Shown piece after piece: positions 1-6,308 of a stretch of 12,945 nt of DNA. The stretch is from Gemmatimonadales bacterium UBA4718 (lineage in GTDB: Bacteria; Gemmatimonadota; Gemmatimonadetes; Gemmatimonadales; Gemmatimonadaceae). The notes under the pieces are model-generated. The model had not been told where the DNA came from. It saw only the letters and a list, made by a program, of their open reading frames with translations, and made no database searches. Made by a program: the position numbers and the translations under genes. The DNA lies in contig DHJO01000140.1 of NCBI GenBank assembly GCA_002404375.1, forward strand, positions 36,039 to 48,983, written 5' to 3'. Each line of letters begins with the position of its first letter. The first letter of the stretch is position 1.

Positions 1-83
1 GGAGGGTTGGCAGAACGGCTATTGCACCAGTCTTGAAAACTGGCGCCCGCAAGGGCTTGGGGGTTCGAATCCCTCACCCTCCG
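1..83 (+). tRNA. tRNA-Ser (anticodon TGA)
   Basis: This is a class II tRNA gene. The 7-bp acceptor stem pairs GGAGGGT (1-7) with ACCCTCC (76-82), and G83 is the discriminator base. The anticodon stem CCAGT/ACTGG encloses the loop CTTGAAA, which places TGA as the anticodon, so it reads UCA and related serine codons. The long variable arm (CGCCCGCAAGGGC region) is the hallmark of serine and leucine tRNAs. The T-arm carries the canonical GGTTCGAATCC. CCA is not encoded, since TCG follows. The promoter lies outside the window. Confidence 0.97.
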
Positions 84-113
84 TCGATTACCTAGAGCGC
101 CGCTCCGAAGAGT

Positions 114-923
114 TTACTGGCCCTGGACCTTCGGTGCGGGTCCGAGCCGCGCCAGCCTCGCTTTCATCGTGGCAAATCCGGAGTCGTTGGATTGGAGGCC
201 ATTGAGCTCAGACGCCGGCACCTGGCTCAACATCCGCTGGATGTCAGCAAGACGGTCCTGCGTGCCCGGGTGGTCGGCGAACCACCCGGCAGTGGCACCG
301 CCACCGCCTGATGACTGCTCCTCCGCCAGAAGCTTCTGGAAGAACGTGTACATTCCGCGCGGACTGATTCCGGCGCGCATCACGTTGTTGAAGCCCCCTT
401 CATCGGCCTGAATTTCGTCAGTGCGGCTGAACTTCGCGAAAACCGCAGTACCGCCAATATTGATCGCCGCCTGGGCGGCGCCGCTTTGGCACGCTCCAGT
501 GAGTGCGCAGAGTATCCCAACTCCAACGTTTGCGCCTTGGGCGTTCTCCATCTGCTTGACTGAATGGCGCCTGACCACGTGCTCGATCTCATGCCCGACA
601 ACCCCCGCAACCTCCGACATGTTGCTGGCACGCTCCAATACGCCGCGATTGATGTAGATGAAGCCACCGGGCAGCGCGAAGGCGTTGACCATGTCCGAAT
701 TCACGACCTGGAACTGCCACTGCAGATCGGCCCGTGACGTCCTGCTCGCGATCCGCTGACCCAGCGCGTTGACATAGTTCTCGATCACGGCGTCCTGCAC
801 CATTGGTAGTTGCGCGCTTACCTGCTGCGCCTCCTGCTGCCCCATTTGCACTTCCTGTTGGGTAGAGACTCCACAGGCGGCGAGCAGTACCATTGCGCCG
901 ATCGTGATTGGGATATTCCGCAT
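114..923 (-). CDS. M48 family metallopeptidase, predicted lipoprotein
   Basis: A 269-aa zinc-dependent endopeptidase of family M48, related to the soluble periplasmic BepA/YfgC and LoiP-like proteases that act in envelope quality control. The zinc motif HEIEH is at residues 111-115, and the third ligand is probably Glu170 in SRTDEIQAD, the usual M48 second motif. The N-terminus MRNIPITIGAMVLLAAC is a lipoprotein signal with lipobox LAAC and lipidated Cys17. Gly at +2 gives no inner-membrane retention signal, so outer-membrane anchoring is inferred. The reading frame stays open a further 57 codons upstream, but I chose the ATG at 921-923: it alone starts the signal peptide directly and has a GAGGG ribosome site about 8 bases upstream. 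It lies downstream of the 184-aa secreted-protein gene on the same strand, separated by about 160 bases that contain a strong hairpin. The physiological substrate cannot be read from sequence. Confidence 0.93.
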   Translation of the reverse strand: MRNIPITIGAMVLLAACGVSTQQEVQMGQQEAQQVSAQLPMVQDAVIENYVNALGQRIASRTSRADLQWQFQVVNSDMVNAFALPGGFIYINRGVLERASNMSEVAGVVGHEIEHVVRRHSVKQMENAQGANVGVGILCALTGACQSGAAQAAINIGGTAVFAKFSRTDEIQADEGGFNNVMRAGISPRGMYTFFQKLLAEEQSSGGGGATAGWFADHPGTQDRLADIQRMLSQVPASELNGLQSNDSGFATMKARLARLGPAPKVQGQ

Positions 924-1042
924 CGACAGAGCCCTCAAAGTTTGTGTGTGGGTCGCCGGTCGCGCTTTCAGCGCAGCGCTATGAATGGCAGGAAGCAGAC
1001 CAAGTGGCGCCGGGCCGCAAGAGAGCACGAACTCGCGTGGCT

Positions 1043-1069
1043 GGCCGGCGCGATACGTTCGCGCCGGCC
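1043..1069 (-). terminator. 11-bp GC-rich hairpin, possible terminator or mRNA-stability element
   Basis: A perfect inverted repeat, GGCCGGCGCGA (1043-1053) and TCGCGCCGGCC (1059-1069), surrounds a 5-base loop. It begins about 14 bases after the stop codon of the 184-aa secreted-protein gene on the minus strand. No T-run follows on either strand, so it is not a classic intrinsic terminator. It could be a U-tract-less terminator, or a 3'-end stabiliser separating the 184-aa gene from the M48 gene. Confidence 0.5.
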
Positions 1070-1083
1070 CTGACCCAGGCGAT

Positions 1084-1638
1084 CTATCTGGCAACTACGA
1101 TCGTCCGTTTTACGTCCGTGAAAACGGTAAACTGCGTTCCCGCCGGGATGACGGCCGAAAGTCCCTTCTTGGTTGCACCGATCCCCAACGTGAGAACGCC
1201 AAGGGCTGCGGCTTGGCCTTGCCTGTTCTTTCCTACCACTTTCGCGGTGCCGCGCAGCGGGATTCTGGTACTATCGACCGCTCGCACCGACGTGACCTGG
1301 ACCGTCACCGTCCCAGGATTTCCGCCAGCGCTGCGGCGGGCAACGTGCGCCACCGTGCCTCGCACGGTTGTCCCCGATGATATCAGGACGTGGCCGAACT
1401 CCGAATAATCCGAGGTAAGGTGAAACGACACCCGCTGCCCTTGGTTTACCGAGGCGCTCGAAAGGTCCTCGTCGATTGCCACAGTAAGAGGGGTACCCGC
1501 CGGAATGACTACAGGCATTTGGGTTCGCGAGTTGGCGGCTGCGGCCGCACGCTCGTCTGCCTGCGTCGATTGAGCCGCGAGCGGAACGGCCGTAAGCGTC
1601 GCCGCCAACAGCGTGATCAAGCGATATGAACATTTCAT
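1084..1638 (-). CDS. Secreted protein with duplicated IPAGT motif, unknown function
   Basis: A 184-aa exported protein. Residues 1-22 (MKCSY...PLAAQ) form a Sec signal peptide with a likely cleavage after Ala-Ala. The mature part is beta-rich and contains two copies of an IPAGT motif, IPAGTPLTVAIDEDLSS (45-61) and IPAGTQFTVF (164-173). They bracket a Gly/Val-rich core that includes ISSGTTVRGTV. Proteins of this general pattern are widespread in soil bacteria and remain uncharacterised; I do not recognise a named family. The ATG at 1636-1638 was chosen over the upstream extension of the open frame because it begins the signal peptide and is preceded by GGAGAG 6-7 bases away. The extension would be antisense to the 59-aa plus-strand gene. 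A TTGACT lies on the minus strand in the divergent gap, but I see no convincing -10 box. Confidence 0.8.
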   Translation of the reverse strand: MKCSYRLITLLAATLTAVPLAAQSTQADERAAAAANSRTQMPVVIPAGTPLTVAIDEDLSSASVNQGQRVSFHLTSDYSEFGHVLISSGTTVRGTVAHVARRSAGGNPGTVTVQVTSVRAVDSTRIPLRGTAKVVGKNRQGQAAALGVLTLGIGATKKGLSAVIPAGTQFTVFTDVKRTIVVAR

Positions 1639-1782
1639 GACTACTCTCCGAAAAAGTTGCGGCCGCTGAATCGCCGACCGCACTGTTTGATAGTCAAGGA
1701 CAATGCCATCATTTGGCGGTGCTTTACTGGCGGAGGCCTGCTTCTCCCGATCAATTTCCCCTAACCAATAGCCCCAGCCCAC
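1639..1782. other. Divergent intergenic region
   Basis: This gap separates the left minus-strand pair from the long plus-strand block, so it should carry promoters in both directions. I looked for sigma-70-like boxes. The plus strand has TTGATA at 1687-1692 and the minus strand has TTGACT near 1690, but neither has a good TATAAT-like partner at 16-18 bases. No repeat, RNA or extra gene is visible. Confidence 0.5.
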
Positions 1783-1962
1783 ATGGCCGACTTCACCAAA
1801 GAATGGATCGAGCACCTCAAGGGACAGATTGCGGGCCGCTTGAACATCGTCGAGGACAAGATGGACCCGCAAACCTACGATCAGCTCGTGACCGACCTCG
1901 CCTGGTTCGCGTTCCGCTTCGCTCGCGACCCCGACACAAAAATGAGAAAAATCTTCCGATGA
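1783..1962 (+). CDS. Small conserved-looking protein of unknown function (59 aa)
   Basis: A short ORF beginning MADFTKEWIEHLKGQ and ending RDPDTKMRKIFR. The composition looks like a real protein: amphipathic helices (residues 3-20 and 29-48), aromatic WFAFRF at 41-46, and a basic C-terminus. Codon use has the strong third-position G/C bias of the neighbouring genes. There is no signal peptide and no membrane segment, so it is probably cytoplasmic. No clear Shine-Dalgarno precedes the ATG (CCCCAGCCCAC). It is the first gene of the plus-strand series, 70 bases before the metallothionein-like gene and separated from it by a hairpin. The opposite strand is also open here, as an extension of the 184-aa gene, but the protein-like composition favours the plus strand. 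Function unknown. Confidence 0.68.
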   Translation: MADFTKEWIEHLKGQIAGRLNIVEDKMDPQTYDQLVTDLAWFAFRFARDPDTKMRKIFR

Positions 1963-1968
1963 GCTGAC

Positions 1969-2009
1969 TGCCGCGGCACTAGATTCGCCGTAGAGCCGGT
2001 GCTGCGGCA
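1969..2009 (+). promoter_or_regulatory. Long-stem hairpin in the leader of the metallothionein-like gene
   Basis: TGCCGCGGCAC (1969-1979) pairs with GTGCTGCGGCA (1999-2009) over 11 bp including one G-U pair, with a 19-base loop. It starts 7 bases after the 59-aa gene's stop and ends 23 bases before the ATG of the Cys-rich gene, just ahead of its ribosome site. There is no T-run, so a leader structure, processing site or attenuator is as likely as a terminator. The mechanism is unknown. Confidence 0.45.
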
Positions 2010-2032
2010 ATAACCAAAGGCTGGGAGCGCCA

Positions 2033-2266
2033 ATGGCTAAATGCGAGGTCTGCGGAAACGACTACGATAAATCGTTCAGTGTCACGATGAAGGGTAAGTC
2101 CCATACCTTCGACTCATTCGAATGCGCAATACACGCGCTGGCGCCCAAGTGCTCCCACTGCGGCTGCAAAATCATCGGTCACGGGGTCGAGAGCAGCGGC
2201 ACTTTCTTTTGTTGCGCGAATTGCGCCAGCATGTCGGGCGTCAAGGGACTCGAAGACCGTATCTAG
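2033..2266 (+). CDS. Cys-rich metallothionein-like zinc-binding protein
   Basis: A 77-aa protein with nine cysteines: CEVC (4, 7), Cys31, CSHCGC (40, 43, 45) and CCANC (60, 61, 64). Nearby histidines are His24, 34, 42 and 50. The pattern CEVCGNDYDK...HTFDSFECAIHALAPKC.HCGCKIIGHGVE matches a small soluble family that is often annotated as prokaryotic metallothionein. It most likely binds Zn(II) or other soft metals, either as a store or as a structural zinc ribbon; sequence cannot decide between them. It has no export signal. GGGAG about 6 bases before the ATG is a good ribosome site. A stable hairpin sits in its leader, and the 80-aa gene follows after 19 bases, so co-transcription is likely. 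Confidence 0.82.
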   Translation: MAKCEVCGNDYDKSFSVTMKGKSHTFDSFECAIHALAPKCSHCGCKIIGHGVESSGTFFCCANCASMSGVKGLEDRI

Positions 2267-2285
2267 CACGGGAGGCAATATCGTT

Positions 2286-2528
2286 GTGAAATGGAAGAGC
2301 CGACGAGACCCGCGCGGGAAGATCGGGGACGAGCGCGTGCGCACCAAGTTCGCCTGGCTCCCCGTCGAAGCGGATGATGGTTACACCTACTGGCTGACTC
2401 CGGTGGTCGTCCGCGAAAAGCTGCTGCCGAAAGTGACGCGCGGCGGATTCGAGGACGACGAGCAGGAATGGGAGGTCGTCGAAGCCAAGCCGGTTGCCGG
2501 CGGGAAGAAAAGAAGCCGCAAGAAGTAG
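2286..2528 (+). CDS. Small basic protein of unknown function (80 aa)
   Basis: An 80-aa protein starting at GTG (read as Met: MKWKSRRDPRGKIGDERVR), with GGGAGG about 11 bases upstream. The centre is a small mixed fold with many aromatic residues (KFAWLPVEADDGYTYWLTPVVVREKLLP). It is followed by an acidic patch (EDDEQEWEVVE) and a strongly basic tail (GGKKRSRKK). The tail could bind nucleic acid or ribosomes, but that is conjecture. I do not recognise the family. It lies 19 bases after the metallothionein-like gene and ends 4 bases before the pxpA start, so it is probably transcribed with pxpABC. Confidence 0.75.
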   Translation: MKWKSRRDPRGKIGDERVRTKFAWLPVEADDGYTYWLTPVVVREKLLPKVTRGGFEDDEQEWEVVEAKPVAGGKKRSRKK

Positions 2529-2532
2529 CTCC

Positions 2533-3297
2533 TTGCACCCCACGATCGATCTCAACGCGGACCTGGGTGAAGGCTTCGGGCACTCCCGCTCGTCGGAGGA
2601 CGAAGCATTGCTCGACCTCGTGTCGTCCGCCAACATCGCCTGCGGATTCCACGCTGGTGATGCAACGACAATGCGCGACACCGTAAGAGCAGCCGCATCG
2701 CGCGGCGTCGCGATCGGCGCGCATCCGTCCTACCCGGATATTCCCGGCTTTGGCCGCAGAGAGCTCGGTCTCTCTCCAAGAGAGATCCGATTTCATGTCT
2801 CCTACCAGCTTCGCGCATTCCGCGATATATGCAGCGCCGAGAATGCAAAGCTCTCGTACGTGAAGGCACACGGCGCGCTGTACAATCGCGCGGCAAAGGA
2901 CTCCTCCGCCGCCGTTGCCATCGTGCAGGCGATCTGCGACGTGGATCCCTCCCTGATGCTACTCGGCCTCGCTGGAAGCGAAATGGCGCGAGCTGCCCAG
3001 CGCGGAAGACTCGGCTTCGCCGCCGAAGCATTCGCCGATCGAGCGTACAAGGCTGATGGCTCACTCGTCCCGCGCAAGGAGCCTGGCGCGGTTATCCACG
3101 ATGTGCAGACCGCCGTCAAACGCGCGATCACGGTCGTCAAATCGAGCACCGTGACCGCCGACGACGGCACGACGCTCGGGGTCGTCGCACAATCGCTTTG
3201 CGTTCACGGTGACAATCCCGACGCCCTCCCGATGCTGCGCGAGCTGAGGGCGACACTCGAGAGCTCCGGCGTCAGGATCGCGCCCTTCGCCGCTTGA
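2533..3297 (+). CDS. pxpA: 5-oxoprolinase subunit A (LamB/YcsF family)
   Basis: PxpA works with PxpB and PxpC in ATP-dependent hydrolysis of 5-oxoproline (pyroglutamate) to glutamate. This removes a spontaneous, inhibitory product of glutamine and of peptide N-termini. The family signatures are all present when numbered from the TTG at 2533 (254 aa): IDLNADLGEGFG (5-16), ANIACGFHAGD (33-43), GAHPSYPD (62-69), VKAHGALYN (110-118) and EAFADRAY (165-172), with CVHGDNP near the C-terminus. The length matches the usual 250-255 aa. I chose TTG 2533 because it lies 3 residues before the conserved IDLN; another TTG at 2494 would add 13 non-conserved residues overlapping the previous gene. No clear Shine-Dalgarno is present (only AAGAAG), so initiation may depend on translation of the 80-aa gene ending 4 bases upstream. 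Confidence 0.95.
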   Translation: MHPTIDLNADLGEGFGHSRSSEDEALLDLVSSANIACGFHAGDATTMRDTVRAAASRGVAIGAHPSYPDIPGFGRRELGLSPREIRFHVSYQLRAFRDICSAENAKLSYVKAHGALYNRAAKDSSAAVAIVQAICDVDPSLMLLGLAGSEMARAAQRGRLGFAAEAFADRAYKADGSLVPRKEPGAVIHDVQTAVKRAITVVKSSTVTADDGTTLGVVAQSLCVHGDNPDALPMLRELRATLESSGVRIAPFAA

Positions 3298-3950
3298 GTC
3301 GAACCCAGTTGCGGGCAGTGCCGCTCGGTGATTCCGCGATCACGATCGTGCTTGGAGCGGAGCGCAGTACAGAGCTCCTCAACCGGGTGCACGCTACGGC
3401 GGCAGCGCTGGGTGCGGAAAGACTCGCCGAAGTGCAGGACATTGTGCCCGCCTATCTTGGCGTCGCCGTTTTCTACGACTCACTCCAGGCGTCCTTTAGC
3501 GACGTAGCGGCGAAGCTCCTCGCCATCTGCGACCGACGGACTGCATTGATCGCTGACTCGGACAAAATCCGCGAGCACGAGATTTCGGTCACTTACGACG
3601 GCGCTGATCTCGCGCAGGTTTCCGCCTCGACCGGACTGTCTGTCGATGAGGTCATTGCACGCCACAGCAGTCGCCTTTACTCGGTCGATCTTCTCGGATT
3701 CGTTCCCGGCTTCGCCTATCTGAGCGAGCTCGACTCGGCGCTCCAACTGCCCCGCCGGTCGCAGCCGCGACCTCGAGTTCCGGCAGGAAGCGTCGCCATC
3801 GCCGGTGCGCAGACGGCGGTGTATTCTCTTGATACTCCTGGTGGCTGGCACATCATCGGGCGCACGGACAGGGTGATGTTCGATCCGTCACGTGACCCGC
3901 CGGCACTCCTGAGCGCGGGCGACATGGTCCGATTCGTCCCCGCGCCGTGA
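3294..3950 (+). CDS. pxpB: 5-oxoprolinase subunit B (KipI/AHS1 family)
   Basis: A 218-aa PxpB/KipI-like subunit. It pairs with PxpC to form the kinase-like half of 5-oxoprolinase. KipI itself was first described in Bacillus as an inhibitor of the sporulation kinase KinA. Diagnostic motifs are GFVPGFAYL (135-143), PRRSQPRPRVPAGSVAIAG (153-171) and TPGGWHIIGRT (181-191), the cyclophilin-like CT_C_D domain. The start is TTG, whose last two bases overlap the pxpA stop in a TTGA junction (4-base overlap). There is no good ribosome site, so translation is probably coupled to pxpA. Confidence 0.95.
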   Translation: MSRTQLRAVPLGDSAITIVLGAERSTELLNRVHATAAALGAERLAEVQDIVPAYLGVAVFYDSLQASFSDVAAKLLAICDRRTALIADSDKIREHEISVTYDGADLAQVSASTGLSVDEVIARHSSRLYSVDLLGFVPGFAYLSELDSALQLPRRSQPRPRVPAGSVAIAGAQTAVYSLDTPGGWHIIGRTDRVMFDPSRDPPALLSAGDMVRFVPAP

Positions 3951-4891
3951 TAGCTATCACTCGCGCCCCGCCTTACCTCACCGTCCAGGACACTGGCCGG
4001 ATGCATTCGCGCTCGTCCGGTGTCCCTCGCGGCGGAGCAATGGATGTGTTCGCGCTGCAGGCACTGAATGCGATCGTTGGAAATGCGCCCGCTTCCGCCG
4101 CTCTTGAATGGGCCCTCGGCGGTGGGACCCTGAGATTTCAAATCGATTGCGTTTTCGCGATTGGTGGCGCCCATGCTCGCGCAACGTTGATGGGCCGGGC
4201 CATGCCCTCATTCACGACCTGTCAGGCTCGGGCCGGTGATGAATTGACGGTGGAGCAGCTGACCGACGGCCGGTTTCTCTACATCGCGTTCGGCGGTGGT
4301 ATCGACGTTCCCCAGATACTCGGCAGCCGTTCGACCTATCTGCCCGGACACTTCGGCGGCTACAACGGCCGGATGATAGCGCGCAACGATACTCTGTCGC
4401 TGGGACCCGCTCCGATTTCCCCGCCATCAGAAGGCTTCACCTGCCCTCCCGAGCTCCTTCCACGTTACGACTCGGCGGCCGTACGCATAACTCGCGGTCC
4501 ACACGCGGATCTATTCGACGACGCCGCATGGCACACGCTCACCGAAACGGAATTCGCCGTTTCGACAGCCTCCGATCGCACCGGCTACAAGTTGAAGGGG
4601 AAGGCCGTGAGCGATGCGGCAGAAAATCTTCCGTCCGATGCGAGCTGCCAGGGCGCGATTCAGATCCCAGGCGATGGCACTCCCATTGTGCTGATGGCCG
4701 ACGCGCCGACGGTCGGTGGCTATCCCAAGATCGCCGTAGTCGCCGAGGCGGATCTGCCAATTCTGGCTCAGCGATCACCGGGTCACACCGTCCGGTTCCA
4801 GTTGGTGACAATCGAGCAAAGCCAGCGCGCGCTCAAACGACGCGCATCCGACCTCTATACGATCGGTGCCACCGGCGCGGCTTCTGCATAG
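3947..4891 (+). CDS. pxpC: 5-oxoprolinase subunit C (KipA/AHS2 family)
   Basis: A 314-aa PxpC/KipA-type subunit (biotin-dependent carboxyltransferase-like CT_A_B domain). Key motifs are TVQDTGR (12-18), GVPRGGAMD (25-33), AFGGGIDVPQILGSRSTY (114-131) and GGYNGR (137-142), followed by PTVGGYPKIAVV near the C-terminus. Together these identify the subunit well, and the length is typical. It starts at GTG inside a GTGA junction with the pxpB stop, a 4-base overlap without a visible Shine-Dalgarno. The complete pxpABC set is therefore present, intact and in the canonical order. Confidence 0.95.
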   Translation: MIAITRAPPYLTVQDTGRMHSRSSGVPRGGAMDVFALQALNAIVGNAPASAALEWALGGGTLRFQIDCVFAIGGAHARATLMGRAMPSFTTCQARAGDELTVEQLTDGRFLYIAFGGGIDVPQILGSRSTYLPGHFGGYNGRMIARNDTLSLGPAPISPPSEGFTCPPELLPRYDSAAVRITRGPHADLFDDAAWHTLTETEFAVSTASDRTGYKLKGKAVSDAAENLPSDASCQGAIQIPGDGTPIVLMADAPTVGGYPKIAVVAEADLPILAQRSPGHTVRFQLVTIEQSQRALKRRASDLYTIGATGAASA

Positions 4892-4946
4892 AAATTATGA
4901 ATCGCCGCTCATCACGCGGCTCAACAACTGTCGGGGGGCTGTATCC

Positions 4947-5408
4947 ATGGAAGAGAATAATCACGAAGAAACGCGTCCGAATACTGGGAGCGAGCAGACA
5001 AGCTTCGGGGGCCAGCTCAAGTCCACTGACGACAAGAGCACTGCTGCCGGCGAAGGGGGCGTAACCGATCGCGTGAAGAGCGTCGCATCGTCGGTGAAGG
5101 GCAAAGCGGCAGCGATACCATCGATGATCGCCGACGGACTCGAGGCAGGCGCCGAAGCACTTCGTCAACGACGGCCGTCGACAAGTGGAGCACAGGGGTC
5201 GGCACTGACGATCACGAACGATCCCAGCATTGCGGCTGTAACCGACACGCTCGCGACTGGAATGCAGTCGAGCGCGGAGTGGCTGAGGGATGCGGATCTC
5301 GAGAAACTGAAGCAGGGCGTCGAGAAGCAGGTGAAAGAGCATCCCGCCAGGTCGCTCCTCGTAGCACTTGGGGCAGGATACCTGATCGGGAAAGCGCTCC
5401 GCAGGTAA
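4947..5408 (+). CDS. Membrane-associated stress-type protein (YqjD/DUF883-like tail)
   Basis: A 153-aa protein. The N-terminal half is polar and disordered-looking (MEENNHEETRPNTGSEQ...). Helical stretches follow at about 40-75 and 95-130, and the C-terminus has one short hydrophobic segment in EHPARSLLVALGAGYLIGKALRR. That HP...GAGYLIG...RR ending resembles the C-terminal anchor of ElaB/YgaM/YqjD (DUF883) proteins, which tether ribosomes or act in stationary phase in E. coli. The resemblance is to the tail only, so the role is inferred. The ATG at 4947 has GGGGGG about 8 bases upstream; upstream extension of the frame runs back into pxpC and is rejected. It lies 55 bases after pxpC, and its TAA overlaps the next ATG (TAATG). 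Confidence 0.82.
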   Translation: MEENNHEETRPNTGSEQTSFGGQLKSTDDKSTAAGEGGVTDRVKSVASSVKGKAAAIPSMIADGLEAGAEALRQRRPSTSGAQGSALTITNDPSIAAVTDTLATGMQSSAEWLRDADLEKLKQGVEKQVKEHPARSLLVALGAGYLIGKALRR

Positions 5409-5797
5409 TGAAGATGCTTACCACCGAGACAAGCCGCGGAGTGGGCCAGCTGCTCCGCGAAGTGGCGGAGGATGGCGCGCACCTCGCGCGGCAGGAGGTG
5501 CACCTGGCGCGCATCGAGTTCGCGCAGATCGCGCGCGATATCGGCAAGGGGACGGGTCTTACAGTTGCCGCGGCGATGCTGGGCCTCCTCACGGTGCAGA
5601 TGCTCGTGTTCGGAATCGTCCTGCTGATGGGGGATGCGCTGTTCCGCGGGCACTACTGGATCGCTGCGTTCGTGCTCACCGCCATCCTTGGCGGAGCTGC
5701 ATTCTTCCTTCTCAAACGCGGTACGTCGCTCCTTTCGCCGAAGAACATGAAGCCCGAGAAAACACTGGCAACGTTACGGAGACACAAGCATGCCTGA
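5408..5797 (+). CDS. Phage holin family protein (DUF1469)
   Basis: A 129-aa inner-membrane protein of the DUF1469/Phage_holin_3_6 family. An amphipathic N-terminal helix contains the family pattern LLREVAEDGAHLARQEVHLARIEF (about 15-38). Two transmembrane helices follow at about 50-75 and 83-104, and the tail is basic and cytoplasmic. Despite the family name, chromosomal members are not phage lysis proteins. They usually sit, as here, with DUF883/YtxH-like and DUF3618 genes in a small envelope or stress cassette. The first ATG overlaps the preceding stop by one base; a second in-frame ATG occurs two codons later. The 3' end overlaps the DUF3618 gene by 8 bases. No other phage gene is nearby. 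Confidence 0.88.
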   Translation: MKMLTTETSRGVGQLLREVAEDGAHLARQEVHLARIEFAQIARDIGKGTGLTVAAAMLGLLTVQMLVFGIVLLMGDALFRGHYWIAAFVLTAILGGAAFFLLKRGTSLLSPKNMKPEKTLATLRRHKHA

Positions 5798-6197
5798 GAC
5801 GACGACAGAAGTTCGTGCCGACATAGAGCAAACCCGCGAGCGGATGTCCGGCGCGATCGCCGAGCTCGAGCGGAAAGTGGCCGTCACGCAGAAAGTCAGG
5901 GATCATCCCTGGGCGGCGGTCGCCGTCGCATTCGGTGCAGGCGTCGCGTTGAGCGCCTCGAGAGCCGATGTGAGAGCGGCGCAGGTTACCTCACAAGCAA
6001 CAAGGGATACCGGCAGCAAGCTCGGCGGCGCGCTGGACGGAGTCCTGGCCGCGCTGATCGCGGGCGCCGCGCAGGCGTTTCACTCCCGAATCGATGGGAT
6101 GGTCGAGGATGTCGTGACTTCCATTCGTGGAGACTCGAGCGCGAGATCGATAACGCGTACTGACGGCCGACCCGCGCCGCCAATCAGGGCAGACTGA
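5790..6197 (+). CDS. DUF3618 domain protein
   Basis: A 135-aa protein. The N-terminus EVRADIEQTRERMSGAIAELERKV (7-30) is the DUF3618 signature: an acidic/basic helix, probably a coiled coil. It is followed by DHPWAAVAVAFGAGVALSAS (38-57), a single hydrophobic segment. A second weakly hydrophobic helix (GVLAALIAGAAQAF, 84-97) and a polar tail complete it. It is predicted to be attached to the inner membrane. It overlaps the DUF1469 gene by 8 bases (ATGCCTGA), indicating coupled expression of the three-gene cassette. Molecular function is unknown in the family. Confidence 0.85.
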   Translation: MPETTTEVRADIEQTRERMSGAIAELERKVAVTQKVRDHPWAAVAVAFGAGVALSASRADVRAAQVTSQATRDTGSKLGGALDGVLAALIAGAAQAFHSRIDGMVEDVVTSIRGDSSARSITRTDGRPAPPIRAD

Positions 6198-6295
6198 GCC
6201 CGACGGCGGTCGGCGCAATGATTTCTCTTGCGCTGATCGCCACCCTCTCATAAATCCGAGGTGCAAAAGAGCGGTACCCAATAGCTTCACCGCCC

Positions 6296-6308
6296 GGGAG
6301 CAACGCTG
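6296..6308 (+). promoter_or_regulatory. Ribosome-binding site with CTG start for the dihaem cytochrome
   Basis: GGGAG at 6296-6300 lies 5 bases before CTG 6306-6308. The frame stops at TAG 6282-6284, and there is no ATG, GTG or TTG in frame between that stop and ATG 6351. Starting at CTG restores a full Sec signal peptide, which a covalent-haem cytochrome requires. No comparable ribosome site precedes ATG 6351 (TTTCGAGCCTA, with GAG at best). Confidence 0.5.

Noticed and set aside
95..105. GAGC-GCC-GCTC mini-hairpin between the tRNA and the M48 stop as a terminator
   Set aside because: A four-base stem without a T-tract is too weak to support.
924..1094. 57-codon N-terminal extension of the M48 protease frame
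   Set aside because: The extension precedes a lipoprotein signal that must be N-terminal, and the ATG at 923 has its own ribosome site.
1687..1716. TTGATA/TTGACT as -35 boxes in the divergent gap
   Set aside because: No acceptable -10 element at 16-18 bases on either strand, so I do not call a promoter.
1639..2010. Long minus-strand extension of the 184-aa secreted protein (308-aa frame)
   Set aside because: A signal peptide with GGAGAG begins at 1638. The extension is antisense to the 59-aa gene and shows no domain.
4903..4922. GCCGC...GCGGC inverted repeat between pxpC and the YqjD-like gene
   Set aside because: Short stem, no T-run and no clear regulatory position; probably chance.
5408..5797. 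Prophage remnant suggested by the holin-family name
   Set aside because: DUF1469 proteins are common chromosomal membrane proteins, and no other phage gene, attachment site or composition change is present.
6200..6213. Hairpin CCGAC-GGCG-GTCGG after the DUF3618 gene as a terminator
   Set aside because: Only 5 bp with no T-run; such stems are frequent by chance in GC-rich DNA.
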